A DNA stretch of 64,000 bases from Oceaniovalibus guishaninsula JLT2003 (GCF_000299575.1 NZ_AMGO01000068.1:62001-126000); one strand, 5' to 3'; numbered from the stretch's first letter, positions 27,720-37,381 are shown. The notes: a model not told the origin generated them from the sequence alone. Numbers and translations: made by a program.

Positions 27720-28400
27720 GTGCGGGACGGGGGGGGATCGGCGGCGCTGCTGCTGCTTGCGGATGGCCGCCTGCCCGCCGGAAGCTATGCCCATTCGGGC
27801 GGGCTGGAACCTGCCGTCGCGTCGGGTCGGGTTGTCGATATGGCCGGTCTGGAACGGTTCCTGATCGGGCGCGCCGAAACGGCGGGGTTGATCGTCGCCG
27901 CCTTCGCCGCCGCCGCCTGCGCCTGCGCGGCCCGCGATGACATCACCGCGATGGCCGGCCTGGAAACCGAGCTCGACGCGCGCATCCCGTCGGCGGAACT
28001 GCGCAAGGTCTCGCGTGATCTGGGGCGGCAGTTGCGCCGCGCGATGGGCGCGGTCCATCCGCATCCGCACTATGCCGCCCTTGGCGCGGCCCCTCATCAC
28101 CCCGTCGTGCTGGGCGTGGTCGCGGCGGCGTTGGGTCTGGACCCCAGGGACGCCGCATTGGCGATCCTGCACGAAAACAACGCAGGCGCCGCCGCCGCGG
28201 CCGCGAAGGTGATGCGGGTGGATCCGTTCGATGTTCACGCCATCATCGCGCGCATGGCCGGACGGCTGGACCAGCTGGCGGGGATTGCCGCGAACGCGGC
28301 GGCGGGTCCGGCCGCCGATCTGCCGTCGCCCGGTTCGCCCTTGGCCGACATCGCCGCCGAGCATCACCGGAGGAGCGATGTTCGTCTCTTCGCTTCCTGA
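27720..28400 (+). CDS. ureF: Urease accessory protein UreF
   Basis: 226 aa all-helical chaperone that, with UreD and UreG, delivers nickel to apo-urease. LLLLADGRLPAGSYAHSGGLEPAV is the UreF N-terminal signature, and the central GLDPRDAALAILHENNAGAAAAAAKVM is typical. GTG at 27720 starts two bases after ureC; the 3' end overlaps ureD by 23 bases. It follows ureC directly, the place where ureE often stands. Confidence 0.9.
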   Translation: MRDGGGSAALLLLADGRLPAGSYAHSGGLEPAVASGRVVDMAGLERFLIGRAETAGLIVAAFAAAACACAARDDITAMAGLETELDARIPSAELRKVSRDLGRQLRRAMGAVHPHPHYAALGAAPHHPVVLGVVAAALGLDPRDAALAILHENNAGAAAAAAKVMRVDPFDVHAIIARMAGRLDQLAGIAANAAAGPAADLPSPGSPLADIAAEHHRRSDVRLFAS

Positions 28401-29205
28401 ACCTGCCGCCGCGAACAGGATGGTGGCGCGGGCCGCGCTGGCCAGCGAGCGGTCCGCCGATGGCCGCACCAGCCGCATCCGCACGCTGCGTTCGGACGGG
28501 CCGCTGGTGCTGCGCCCCTCCAACCCCAAGGGGGCCGAGCCGCTGACCCACCGCCGCCACGATGTCGCCCGCATCTCGCTGGCGGCGGGAACGGCCGGGC
28601 CGCTCGGCGGGGACGATTACGCGCTCGACATTCATGTCGGGGCCGGCAGCACGCTGGTGTTGCAGGAAGTGGCGGCGATGCTGGTGCTGCCGGGCGCGAC
28701 CGGCGGCCGATCGCGCATGTCCATCGACATCCGCATCGAACGGGACGCCACCTTCGTCTGGTGGCCCGAACCCATCATCGCCGCCGGCCGCTGCGACCAT
28801 TGCCATAACGTGCGCATCGCGATGGACCCCGCGGCGCGATTGGTCCTGCGCGAGGAAACGATCCTGGGCCGTCACGGCGAGGCGCCGGGCGCTTTCGCCA
28901 GCCGTCTGCGCATCACCCGCGCGGGCGCGGCGCTATACGATCAGCGGCTGTCCTTTGGCCCGGCTTCGACCGGCTGGAACGGCGCGGCGGTGCTGGGCAA
29001 TGCCAAGGCGGTGGGGTCGGTCGTGGCGGTCGATCCCGGCTGGGGGGATGCGCCGCCATCGGCCGCGCCCTTCGACCGCGACGCGGCGCTGACGCCGTTG
29101 GCCGGACCGGGCATCGCCATCGGTGCCGTGGCGGCCGACAGCCTGACGCTGCGCCGCCTGCTGATCCGTGGATTGAACGAACTCGGCTCGCCCTGGGCGA
29201 TCTGA
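28378..29205 (+). CDS. ureD: Urease accessory protein UreD
   Basis: 275 aa. Residues about 45-150 carry UreD landmarks: LRPSNPKGAEPLTH, VGAGSTLVLQEVAAMLVLPG and FVWWPEPIIAAGRCDH. UreD (UreH) forms the platform on which UreF and UreG bind the apo-enzyme. The ATG at 28378 follows GGAGGAG, a strong ribosome site inside the end of ureF. Confidence 0.9.
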   Translation: MFVSSLPEPAAANRMVARAALASERSADGRTSRIRTLRSDGPLVLRPSNPKGAEPLTHRRHDVARISLAAGTAGPLGGDDYALDIHVGAGSTLVLQEVAAMLVLPGATGGRSRMSIDIRIERDATFVWWPEPIIAAGRCDHCHNVRIAMDPAARLVLREETILGRHGEAPGAFASRLRITRAGAALYDQRLSFGPASTGWNGAAVLGNAKAVGSVVAVDPGWGDAPPSAAPFDRDAALTPLAGPGIAIGAVAADSLTLRRLLIRGLNELGSPWAI

Positions 29206-29223
29206 CATGAAGGAGGACGACAC

Positions 29224-29991
29224 GTGACCGACCAGACGACAAACGACCGCCGCGCCCTGCGCCTCGGCGTCGCGGGCCCGGTGGGCACCGGCAAAAGCTC
29301 GGTGATCGCCACGCTTTGCCGGCATCTGCGCGACGAGTTCGCCATCGGCGTCATCACCAACGACATCTATACCGACGAGGATGCGCGCTTTCTGAAATCC
29401 GCGGGCGTCCTGCCCGAAGAACGCATCCGCGCCGTCGAGACGGGCGCCTGCCCGCATACCGCGATCCGCGACGATGTGACGATGAACCTGATGGCGGTCG
29501 AGGATATGGAACGCGATTTCGCCCCCCTCGACATCGTGTTGATCGAAAGTGGCGGCGACAACCTGACGGCGACATTCTCGCCCGCCCTGGTGGACGCGCA
29601 GCTTTTCGTGCTGGACGTTGCCGGCGGCGGCGACGTGGCGCGCAAGGGCGGACCGGGAATCGGGCGCGCCGATCTGCTGGTCATCAACAAGATCGACCTC
29701 GGCCCGCATGTGGATGTGGACGTGGAGCAGATGGTCGCCGATGCGGAAAGGGCCCGCGACGGCGCGCCGGTCCTGGCGCTGTCGCGCAAGCGCCCCGAGA
29801 CGGTGGACAAACTTTGCGACTGGGTGCGCGGGCTGCACGAATCCTTTGCCGCAGGCGGTCACGTTCCCATCGACCCCGGCCCGATGGCCCCGCACCACCA
29901 TGCGCATGACGACGGCCATCACCACCACCACGGGCACGGTCATCGGCACGATCACACCCACACACCGGCGCACCACCACGCGCATGAGTGA
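29224..29991 (+). CDS. ureG: Urease accessory GTPase UreG with His-rich C-terminal tail
   Basis: 255 aa SIMIBI GTPase. The P-loop is [36 protein letters not shown] (metal-binding Cys-Pro-His) and [19 protein letters not shown] follow; NKIDLGPHV is the base-recognition motif. About 205 residues make the normal protein. The remaining tail has 18 His in the last 33 residues, mixed with Asp, Gly and Thr. UreG usually has its His-rich stretch at the N-terminus if at all. GTG 29224 follows AGGAGGA. Confidence 0.94.
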   Translation: MTDQTTNDRRALRLGVAGPVGTGKSSVIATLCRHLRDEFAIGVITNDIYTDEDARFLKSAGVLPEERIRAVETGACPHTAIRDDVTMNLMAVEDMERDFAPLDIVLIESGGDNLTATFSPALVDAQLFVLDVAGGGDVARKGGPGIGRADLLVINKIDLGPHVDVDVEQMVADAERARDGAPVLALSRKRPETVDKLCDWVRGLHESFAAGGHVPIDPGPMAPHHHAHDDGHHHHHGHGHRHDHTHTPAHHHAHE

Positions 29992-30034
29992 CCCCTACAT
30001 GCCTTCACCTCTCCATCGAGAAAGGATCCCCCCG

Positions 30035-30622
30035 ATGAAACGCCTTCTTCCTATCGTCTGCCTCGGCCTTGCAGCGACGCCAGCTGCGGCGCATGTCCCG
30101 GCCGGCGCCTATGGTTCCTTTGCCGCAGGCTTCACCCATCCGCTCTTCGGTCTCGATCATCTGCTTGCCATGGTCACGGTTGGGCTTTGGGCCGGCCTGC
30201 TTGGCGGGCGCGCGGTCTGGGCGGTGCCGACCGCCTTTGTAGCCGTGATGATTGCAGGCTTTGCACTGGCTTTAAGCGGTGCTTCTTTGCCCGTGGTCGA
30301 GCCGATGATCCTTGCTTCCACGGTCGTGCTTGGACTTGCCGTCGCCTTTGCGGTGCGCGTCGATCTGCGGGTTTGCGCTGTGGTCGTCGGTGTCTTCGCG
30401 CTGTTCCATGGCTTTGCCCACGGCACGGAACTTGGCGGCGCGGGTGCCTTGCGGTTCGGCGCGGGCTTTGTCCTGGCGACCGTGCTGCTTCATGCCTTGG
30501 GGGTAGCGATCGGCCTTCTTGCAGGTCGGATTGCAGGCCGGAACGGCGGTCGCTGGCACATCGTGACGCGCGGGTTGGGCACGGGCGTCGCGGTCGCAGG
30601 CGTCGTGCTCGCCTTCGGATGA
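30035..30622 (+). CDS. HupE/UreJ family nickel permease-like protein
   Basis: 195 aa. A signal-like N-terminus (MKRLLPIVCLG...AAAH) is followed by six hydrophobic segments. The family signature THPLFGLDHLLAMVTVGLWA and the later LFHGFAHGTELGG, rich in potential metal ligands, are present. Such proteins supply nickel for urease or hydrogenase. It starts 43 bases after ureG and is followed by a strong hairpin, so it ends the operon. Codon use is less strictly GC-ending than in ureA-G, which may mean a separate origin. Confidence 0.87.
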   Translation: MKRLLPIVCLGLAATPAAAHVPAGAYGSFAAGFTHPLFGLDHLLAMVTVGLWAGLLGGRAVWAVPTAFVAVMIAGFALALSGASLPVVEPMILASTVVLGLAVAFAVRVDLRVCAVVVGVFALFHGFAHGTELGGAGALRFGAGFVLATVLLHALGVAIGLLAGRIAGRNGGRWHIVTRGLGTGVAVAGVVLAFG

Positions 30623-30630
30623 ACCGGCAT

Positions 30631-30661
30631 GTCGGGGACAGGCAACCTGCCTGCCCCCGAC
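30631..30661 (+). terminator. Strong hairpin after the urease operon
   Basis: GTCGGGGACAGGCA (30631-30644) pairs with TGCCTGCCCCCGAC (30648-30661), 13 of 14 positions, around a 3-base loop. It begins 9 bases after the hupE/ureJ stop. No clear T-run follows, so termination may need help, but the position and strength fit the end of the urease transcript. Confidence 0.65.
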
Positions 30662-30897
30662 TGAAAGTGTGCCTGGGCGCGGCCTTGATCACCCGGCCAA
30701 TCGGCCCGCAGGCCATGGCGATAAGGCTTTCACGGAACGTCCAGTCTTGAGACGCCTGATGCGATGATGACGTTCCGTGCGACCTCGCTAGACGTGGATC
30801 GACTTGCGTTCCAGTTCCGCTTTACATGTGATGGAGCGGGGTCGGTCCACCCTTTCCCGAGCCGGGGTAGTGTCTTGGCTGAAGATGCTGAAGACGA

Positions 30898-31989
30898 ATG
30901 CGCGCGGCGATGAGAAAGTTGTTCAACCGCCATGGATGGTGGGCGGTTCACGCGATCCGCATGGTTGTTGCCGGCGTCGCTACGCTTGCGATTGTCTATG
31001 CATTCGGGCTGCCGGTGGAACTTTCGGCTGTCATCAGCGCCATAGCGGTGACGCAAAGCAACATCGGCAGTTCGCTTGGCAAGGCGTTCGAGCAGGGAGC
31101 GGGGTCGGTTCTCGGGGGGGCCGTCGCCGTCATCGTTGCCCTTGCTCTCAAGCCGGACGATCCCTCCTCGACCGCTTTGGCCCTTGCGCTTGCCCTCGCG
31201 CCGTTATCTGTGCTGACGGCGTTTTCGGTCGGGTTCCTGATCGCGCCGATCACCGCCACCGTGGTTTTGCTGGGATCACCGGGCTTCGAGGTCGGAGCCG
31301 AGATCCTGGCCGTCGAGCGTTTGCTTGGCGTGGCGCTTGGTTGCGTTGTCGGACTTGTGACAGGCGCGCTGGTGCTTCCCGCGCGGGCCTCGCGCCTGGT
31401 CGTCCTGAAGGCGGCGCGGGTGGTGGGACTGCTCGGCGCTCAGCTGCGCGCCATGGCTCCGGGTGATGACACGGGCCGGGACGCCCTTGCGGCGCGCGCA
31501 TCCGAAATCCGCCGCGGTTTGTCCGAGTTGGAAATTCATGCAACAGAAGCGGCGCGGGAACGGCGACTTGCCATCGGCCGCACGCCCGATCCCGAACGTG
31601 CGCTGCGCGCTCTGCGACGGGTGCGTCACGATGTCGACATGCTGCGCCGCGCTGCCCGCGGTGCAGGCGACGACATGTTGACGGGCCCGCTTGCCGATCC
31701 TTGGCGTCGTGCGGCTAACGGTGCCGCCGGGGCGCTGGCCCATATCGAAGCACTGCTGCTTGGGCGTCCCATCGCCGGCCCGATCGTGCCGCTGGAGCCG
31801 ATCGTGCGCGACTATCGTGCGGCGCTGGACGAGATGCGGCAGCAGGGCCTGACGTCAGCCATGCCGACCCCCGATCTGGCGCGCCTCTTCGGAACCAAGT
31901 TCGCCCTCCGTCAGCTCGCACGCGATCTCGCCGATCTCGATACGGTCGCGCAAGATCTTGCCGCGCCTCGACGAGGGCAGCGGCCCTAG
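30898..31989 (+). CDS. FUSC family (aromatic acid exporter-like) membrane protein
   Basis: 363 aa. The first half has about six hydrophobic segments, with AVISAIAVTQSNIGSSLGKAFEQ and VLGGAVAVIVALAL typical of the FUSC/ArAE domain (the ...R..GT..G motif is recognisable as a variant). The second half is a soluble helical region rich in Arg and Glu (RRGLSELEIHATEAARERR). Relatives export p-hydroxybenzoate and similar weak acids; the substrate here is unknown. Start may be 30898 or the ATG four codons later. Confidence 0.78.
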   Translation: MRAAMRKLFNRHGWWAVHAIRMVVAGVATLAIVYAFGLPVELSAVISAIAVTQSNIGSSLGKAFEQGAGSVLGGAVAVIVALALKPDDPSSTALALALALAPLSVLTAFSVGFLIAPITATVVLLGSPGFEVGAEILAVERLLGVALGCVVGLVTGALVLPARASRLVVLKAARVVGLLGAQLRAMAPGDDTGRDALAARASEIRRGLSELEIHATEAARERRLAIGRTPDPERALRALRRVRHDVDMLRRAARGAGDDMLTGPLADPWRRAANGAAGALAHIEALLLGRPIAGPIVPLEPIVRDYRAALDEMRQQGLTSAMPTPDLARLFGTKFALRQLARDLADLDTVAQDLAAPRRGQRP

Positions 31990-32182
31990 GCTTCTGTCGC
32001 GCCGGAATACTACCGGGCGGTCAGGTCTCTATCGAGATGGAACGGCCAAGTCTTCGAAACGCGAGGCACGCGGCGATCAGTCTTCGGACGCGTACCGACC
32101 TCAATCGCACGTTTGCGCCATCAGACATTCGGGCTAGGCTTGCCTACGGCCCGACGGCGGGGTGAGGACACGAAAGCGGCCC

Positions 32183-33490
32183 ATGGCACATGCCCTCAGC
32201 AGCCTTCTGCGTCCCGTCGGCGCCCTTCTCGGCGGAACGATAGCGTTCAATGCGGGAAACAGCCTTCTGGGTGTGGTTCTGCCTTTGCGGATGGAGGCGG
32301 CCGGCCATCCCGTCTGGCTGACCGGGGTTGTGATGGCCGCTTTCTATCTGGGGCTGGCGCTGGGTGGTCTGCGGGCGAAACGCGTCATTCTTCGGATCGG
32401 GCATATCCGGGCTTTCGCCGCTTTCGCGGCAATAACAGCGGCAAGCTGCCTTGCCTATGGCCTTTCGCCGTCCCCGCTTTGGTGGATGATGCTGCGGATC
32501 GTGGGCGGCTTCTGTATCGCCGGCATGACGACCGCGATCGAAAGCTGGCTCAACGAACGCAGCGCCAACGAGACGCGCGGGCGGGTGCTGGGGTTCTACA
32601 TGCTGACCTTCTACCTGGCCGTCGCGGCAGGGCAGACGATGGTGAACCTCGCGCCGGTGGGCGGGGAGGGGCATCTGATGATCGCCGCGGCGCTGATCGG
32701 CCTTTCGCTGGTTCCGGTCGCCCTGACACGGCTGGGCGAACCGAGCCTGCGCGAAGTCCGGGTATTGGATGTGGCCGCCCTGTTTTCGGTGTCGCGAACA
32801 GGGGTGGCGGGGGCGGGCGTCGCCGGAATGATCGTCGGCTCGTTCTATTCGCTGGGCATCGTCTTTGCCCGGCAATCGGGGTTCGGCGTCCCCGAGGCGG
32901 CGCTTCTGGTCAGCACGGTCGTGATGGGCGGGCTGGCGTTCCAGGTGCCCGTGGGCCTGCTGGCCGACCGGATCGACCGGCATGTCCTGCTGGCCGGCCT
33001 TCTTCTGGCGGTCGGGGCGACCTGGGGGCTTCTGTCCTTCTCGATCTGGCAAGGCGCACCCTACGTCGTCACGGGCGGTCTGGCCCTCGTGTTCGGGGGC
33101 GCCATCAGCAGTCTTTATCCGCTTTGCGTGGCGCAGACCTTCGACCGGATGGACAGGCGCTATTACGTTGCCGCTTCGGGGCGGCTGCTCATGGTCTATT
33201 CGATCGGGGCGGTGATCGGACCGGTTCTGGCATCGGCCGCGATGTCCGCCTTCGGGACGGCATCCTTCTTCGTGCTGGAATCCTCCATAGCGATGGCTTT
33301 CGCGATCGCCGTCCTCTGGCGCGCGCGCAACGGCCGCGCCCGGCCCACGCAAAACCGCAGGCCCTTCGTTCCGTTTCCCGACGGCGCGCCGGTGGCGACC
33401 GGCCTCGATCCGCGCACCGATCCCGGTGAATCGGACGACATGACCCGCGACATGGGACGCAACGCCGGGTTCGGCCGCCGCGCCGATTGA
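32183..33490 (+). CDS. MFS transporter
   Basis: 435 aa, about 12 membrane segments. The N-terminal half contains GVVMAAFYLGLALGGLRAKR and a loop-like GMTTAIESWLNERSANETRGRVLGFY; the C-terminal half has QVPVGLLADRIDRH. This belongs to the YcaD/Arabinose-efflux-like group of small-molecule exporters. The cytoplasmic tail of about 50 residues is hydrophilic. GTG at 32162 is an alternative start in the same frame. Substrate unknown. Confidence 0.85.
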   Translation: MAHALSSLLRPVGALLGGTIAFNAGNSLLGVVLPLRMEAAGHPVWLTGVVMAAFYLGLALGGLRAKRVILRIGHIRAFAAFAAITAASCLAYGLSPSPLWWMMLRIVGGFCIAGMTTAIESWLNERSANETRGRVLGFYMLTFYLAVAAGQTMVNLAPVGGEGHLMIAAALIGLSLVPVALTRLGEPSLREVRVLDVAALFSVSRTGVAGAGVAGMIVGSFYSLGIVFARQSGFGVPEAALLVSTVVMGGLAFQVPVGLLADRIDRHVLLAGLLLAVGATWGLLSFSIWQGAPYVVTGGLALVFGGAISSLYPLCVAQTFDRMDRRYYVAASGRLLMVYSIGAVIGPVLASAAMSAFGTASFFVLESSIAMAFAIAVLWRARNGRARPTQNRRPFVPFPDGAPVATGLDPRTDPGESDDMTRDMGRNAGFGRRAD

Positions 33491-33594
33491 AATATGCGGT
33501 CGCAGGCATACCCTTGAGAGGAGCGGTCTGGATAAAGTCAGTCACTGACGCGAAAGGGCAGGCCTTTCGTCCAGCCGACCGAAAGGACACTGCA

Positions 33595-34749
33595 ATGTTC
33601 ACGAAATCCGATCTCTTTGCCCTCATGAACGCCACGCCGGATATGGGCGTCTCCATCTTCATGCCCACCCATGTGCGCGGCGCGGAGATCCGGCAGGGGC
33701 CGATCCGCCTCAAGAACCTGTTGTCGGAAGCGCGCGACCGGCTTGCGGCAAGAGGGATGCGGGGTGCCGAAATCGACGCGCTACTAAAGCCGGCCACGGC
33801 CCGGATGGACGATTATTCCTTCTGGCAGCATCAGAACGAAGGACTGGCGCTCTTTCTCGGGGCCGAAGCGCCGTACGAATATCGCGTGCCGCTTTCCTTC
33901 GATGAACGCGTCGTGATCGGTTCGGGGTTTCACGTGAAGCCGCTGCTGCCGCTTCTTGCGGCCGATGGCGCCTTCCATGTCCTGACGATCACAGCCGAAC
34001 GGGTACGCCTTTACGATGCGTCGCGCTTCGGCATGCACCGGGTGGATCTGGACGACGCGCCCGACGATCTTGCCGAGGTGATGGGTCGCGCCGATTACGA
34101 GAACCCTCTGCAAGGGCCGCCGGCGACGCGGCCTCGCGCGGGCGGACCGGCAGCGGGTGGTCAGACGATCTCGAAATCGGAGGTCATGGGCGACAGCCCC
34201 GAGGATTGGCGCAAGGACCGTCTTGTCGAATACATACGCCGTGTCGCGTCGGCGGTGGAAGACCGGCTCGCCTCCGACGCCGTTCCGGTCGTGCTGGTGG
34301 CCGATGCCGAGACGGGCGGACATTTCCGCAAGCATTCCGCCCTTGGGCCATTACTGGCCGAGGTGGTAGAGCGCAATCCGGGCTCCATGGATGACGACGC
34401 GCTGCACGCCGCGGCCTACGAGGCGATGCGACCGCATTTCGAAGCGGGGCGGCAGGAGGCGGTGGACCGGTTCGCATCCTTGCACGGAAGCGGCGACGCG
34501 CGCGCGGCGGTCGGCCTCGACGGTGTGAGCGATGCCGCCGCAGAGGGCCGGATCGACACGCTTTTGATGGCAGAGGACGTCTTTTCGCATCAGCCCGGCA
34601 CGGAAACGGGTGCGGATGGTGGGGATGCGATGCGCGACCGTCTGGACGAAGCGGCGGTCGGCACCTTGCAGCAGGGCGGCACGCTTTACATCGTCCCCAA
34701 CGCGGACTTGCCCGAAAATGCGTCCGTCGCCGCCATTCTGAGATACTGA
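33595..34749 (+). CDS. Bacterial archaeo-eukaryotic release factor-like protein (baeRF family)
   Basis: 384 aa soluble protein. It begins FTKSDLFALMNATPDMGVSIFMPTHVRGAEIRQ..IRLKNLL, as in the baeRF_family3 group of eRF1/peptide-release-like proteins. The middle has FHVLTITAERVRLYDASR and the C-terminus LDEAAVGTLQQGGTLYIV, the usual end of this family. Roles in stress or ribosome hibernation/rescue have been suggested for such proteins but not proven for this one. GAAAGGA lies just before ATG 33595. It appears monocistronic and is followed by a hairpin. Confidence 0.8.
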   Translation: MFTKSDLFALMNATPDMGVSIFMPTHVRGAEIRQGPIRLKNLLSEARDRLAARGMRGAEIDALLKPATARMDDYSFWQHQNEGLALFLGAEAPYEYRVPLSFDERVVIGSGFHVKPLLPLLAADGAFHVLTITAERVRLYDASRFGMHRVDLDDAPDDLAEVMGRADYENPLQGPPATRPRAGGPAAGGQTISKSEVMGDSPEDWRKDRLVEYIRRVASAVEDRLASDAVPVVLVADAETGGHFRKHSALGPLLAEVVERNPGSMDDDALHAAAYEAMRPHFEAGRQEAVDRFASLHGSGDARAAVGLDGVSDAAAEGRIDTLLMAEDVFSHQPGTETGADGGDAMRDRLDEAAVGTLQQGGTLYIVPNADLPENASVAAILRY

Positions 34750-34754
34750 TCTCA

Positions 34755-34801
34755 AGAACCGCCCACGGGGGCGCGTCAGGCGAAAGACCGCCCCCGGTTC
34801 T
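34755..34801 (+). terminator. Probable terminator hairpin after the baeRF-like gene
   Basis: AGAACCG plus GGGGGCG (34755-34773, with a 5-base bulge) can pair with CGCCCCCGGTTCT (34789-34801), six bases after the stop. A competing stem, GCGCGTCAG (34771-34779) with CTGACGCGC (34800-34808), uses overlapping bases. No T-run follows. Confidence 0.45.
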
Positions 34802-34888
34802 GACGCGCGGAACCCCCCACCATCAGCGCCGTTAAGAAGGTTAACCCTTAGCAACCAAGGCGCATCGGCGCGCTGGGGATCTTGTCTC

Positions 34889-36082
34889 ATGTCATCGACC
34901 ATCGCCAGCAGGCCCCGCGCGGGACAAACCTTTTCGTGGTTCATCTTCGGCCTGATGTCGAGCGTGACCTTCGTCGGCATCCTGTCGGAACTCGTGCCCT
35001 CGGGCATCCTGCCGCAGATGGCGGCCGATCTGGGGATCGACGAGGGCGACGTGGGCTTTCTGGTCGGCGTTTACGCACTGGCTTCGGCGGTCTTCGCGAT
35101 CCCGCTGGTCAGCGCGACGCTGTCCGTCAACCGCAAGCTGATGTTGCAGCTTCTGCTGGCGGGTTTCGCCGTCTCGAACCTCGTGGTGGCCTTCGCTTCG
35201 TCCTATACACTCATCGTTGCATGCCGGATCCTTGGCGGCATCTGCGCGGGCGTGATGTGGCCGATGATCGCCGCCTATGGCACGCGCCTTGTGCCCGAGA
35301 ACCTGCATGGCCGCGCCATTACTGTCATCATGGCGGGCAATACGCTGGGTATCAGCATCGGCTTGCCGCTGATGACGACGATCGGCGTGACCTTCGGCTG
35401 GCGATCGGCTTTCGCCGTGCTGGGGCTGGTCGTGGTCGTCATCGGGGTGCTGGTTCAGGTCTTTCTGCCTTCCGTCGAAGGCCAGCGGATGAGCAAGGCC
35501 AACTCGCCCTTGGCCATCGTCCGCATGCCCACGATCCTGATCGTGCTGCTGCTGACCTTTCTGTCGGTCATCGCCCATTATGGCGTCTACACCTACATCA
35601 CGCTTCTGGTGGCGCGGCTGAACCTGCCCGGCGGCATTGGACTGGCGCTTCTGATCTTCGGCATAGGCTCGGTGATCTCGGTGATCCTCTCGGCGCGCTA
35701 TATCGACGCCTATCTTCGCCCCCTTATTGTCACGGCGCTGGTCGCGGGTGGCGCGGCGATGGCGCTATTTCTGGCCTTCCCCGCCAGCACGATCATGTCC
35801 ATCGCGGGCTTTTTCCTGTGGGGGCTGGCCTTCGGGCCGCTGGTGACGATGTACCAGACCGCCGTCAGCCGTCAGATCGACGAGGCCAAGGACGTCGCCA
35901 CCTCGGTGCAGTCGAGCGTGTTCAACCTGTCGATCATGGTCGGCACCTGGATCGGCGGGCTGCTGCTCGACGGCTTTCTTGGCTCGTCGAACGTCTCGGG
36001 CGTGGTCTGGCTGTCGCTCGGCTGCTTCGCTCTCGCCACCATCGTCGCGTTTCTGTCCAGAACGACTTTGCGCCCGGCCTGA
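34889..36082 (+). CDS. MFS transporter, AraJ/drug-efflux-like
   Basis: 397 aa with 12 predicted spans. It has LSELVPSGILPQMAADLGIDEGDVGFLVGVY at the N-terminus, the DHA1-type arrangement, and GVMWPMIAAYGTRLVPENLHGRA for motif B/C-like segments. It precedes a cytosine-deaminase-like amidohydrolase by 48 bases on the same strand, so it may move the substrate or product of that enzyme. A half CtrA-like TTAACC lies in the gap before it (34840s). Confidence 0.86.
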   Translation: MSSTIASRPRAGQTFSWFIFGLMSSVTFVGILSELVPSGILPQMAADLGIDEGDVGFLVGVYALASAVFAIPLVSATLSVNRKLMLQLLLAGFAVSNLVVAFASSYTLIVACRILGGICAGVMWPMIAAYGTRLVPENLHGRAITVIMAGNTLGISIGLPLMTTIGVTFGWRSAFAVLGLVVVVIGVLVQVFLPSVEGQRMSKANSPLAIVRMPTILIVLLLTFLSVIAHYGVYTYITLLVARLNLPGGIGLALLIFGIGSVISVILSARYIDAYLRPLIVTALVAGGAAMALFLAFPASTIMSIAGFFLWGLAFGPLVTMYQTAVSRQIDEAKDVATSVQSSVFNLSIMVGTWIGGLLLDGFLGSSNVSGVVWLSLGCFALATIVAFLSRTTLRPA

Positions 36083-36130
36083 TCGGCCGCCTTCGGCCAT
36101 GACCCTTCCGCCCTGTAAAGGAGACCGTCC

Positions 36131-37381
36131 ATGAAAAAGTTCACCAACGCCCGCATTTATGGCCAGCACGACGGAATCTGCGAAATCACCGTGGATGATG
36201 GCGTCATCAAAGAAATCGGACCGGATCTGGCGCCGGCTGACGATACTATCGACCTGAAGGGACGTCTTGTCGTTCCGCCTTACGTCGATCCGCACCTGCA
36301 TCTCGATTACGTCTATACTGGCAGCGGACCGGGTGCCGCCAACGAAAGCGGCACGCTGTTCGAAGGCATTGCCCGCTGGCACGACGTCAAGAAAAGCCAG
36401 ACCAAGGAGGACGCCCGCGAGCGCGCCCTGCGCGGCATCCGCGAGGAGATGTCCCACGGCGTGCAGTTCATCCGTACCCATATCGACGTCTGCGACCCGA
36501 ACCTGACCGGCCTCAAGGCCTTGCTGGATCTGCGCGAGGAGCTGGCCGACAAGATCACCATCCAGATCGTCGCGTTCCCGCAGGAGGGGATGTACGCCTA
36601 TGAGGGCGGCGACGAGATGGTCGAGGAGGCGCTGCGCATGGGTGCCGACTGCGTCGGCTCCATCCCGCATTTCGAATGGGCTTACGAGATCGGCGAGAAG
36701 TCGGTCCACCGCACCGTCGAGCTGGCGATGAAATACGACAAGCTGATCGACGTGCATTGCGACGAGACCGACGATCCCCAAAGCCGGCATGTGCAGCTTC
36801 TCAACGCACTGGCGATGACGGAAGGGATCGGCCGGCGCACCACCGCAAGCCACACCTGTTCCTTCGGCTCGGCCGACGACGCCTATGCCTTCCGCATGAT
36901 GGGCCTGTTCCAGAAGTCGGGCATGAACTTCATCTCGCTGCCGACCGAGAACGCCTATCTCCAGGGCCGGCAGGACAGCTATCCCAAGCGCCGCGGCCTG
37001 ACCCGCGTCAAGGAGTTCTGGGAAAGCGGCATCAACGTCTGCTTTGGGCAGGATTCGATCAACGATCCCTGGTATCCGGTGGGCAACGGCAACCTGATGA
37101 ACATCCTCGACAACGGCATTCACCTGGCCCAGACGATGTCCATGGACCAATTGAGCCGCTGCCTCGACCTCATCACGGTCAACGGCGCAAGGACCATGAA
37201 CATCCAGGACAGCTACGGGATCGAGACCGGCAAGCCCGCCAACTTCCTCGTGCTCGACGCCGAAACCCCCTTCGAGGCCGTGCGCACGCGCGCCGGCGTC
37301 CTCGCCTCCATCCGAAACGGCGAATACCTCTTCAAACGCCCCGACCCGAGCTTCGAAACCGAACTCGACCTGACCCAGTGA
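36131..37381 (+). CDS. Cytosine deaminase-like amidohydrolase
   Basis: 416 aa metal-dependent deaminase of the CodA/amidohydrolase superfamily. Metal ligands visible: DPHLHLDYV (HxH), DVHCDETDD (His), SHTCSFGSAD (His) and FGQDSINDPWYPVGNGNL (Asp), the last being characteristic of cytosine deaminases. The N-terminus carries a small beta-sandwich (KKFTNARIYGQHDG...). It hydrolyses an amino-heterocycle or related amide; cytosine itself is not certain, since isocytosine, creatinine and hydantoin-like substrates occur in this group. AAAGGAGA lies before ATG 36131. Confidence 0.87.
   Translation: MKKFTNARIYGQHDGICEITVDDGVIKEIGPDLAPADDTIDLKGRLVVPPYVDPHLHLDYVYTGSGPGAANESGTLFEGIARWHDVKKSQTKEDARERALRGIREEMSHGVQFIRTHIDVCDPNLTGLKALLDLREELADKITIQIVAFPQEGMYAYEGGDEMVEEALRMGADCVGSIPHFEWAYEIGEKSVHRTVELAMKYDKLIDVHCDETDDPQSRHVQLLNALAMTEGIGRRTTASHTCSFGSADDAYAFRMMGLFQKSGMNFISLPTENAYLQGRQDSYPKRRGLTRVKEFWESGINVCFGQDSINDPWYPVGNGNLMNILDNGIHLAQTMSMDQLSRCLDLITVNGARTMNIQDSYGIETGKPANFLVLDAETPFEAVRTRAGVLASIRNGEYLFKRPDPSFETELDLTQ

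Noticed and set aside
36085-36098. Small hairpin GGCCG...CGGCC between MFS and deaminase genes
   Set aside because: Only five base pairs in a GC-rich sequence; chance occurrence is likely.
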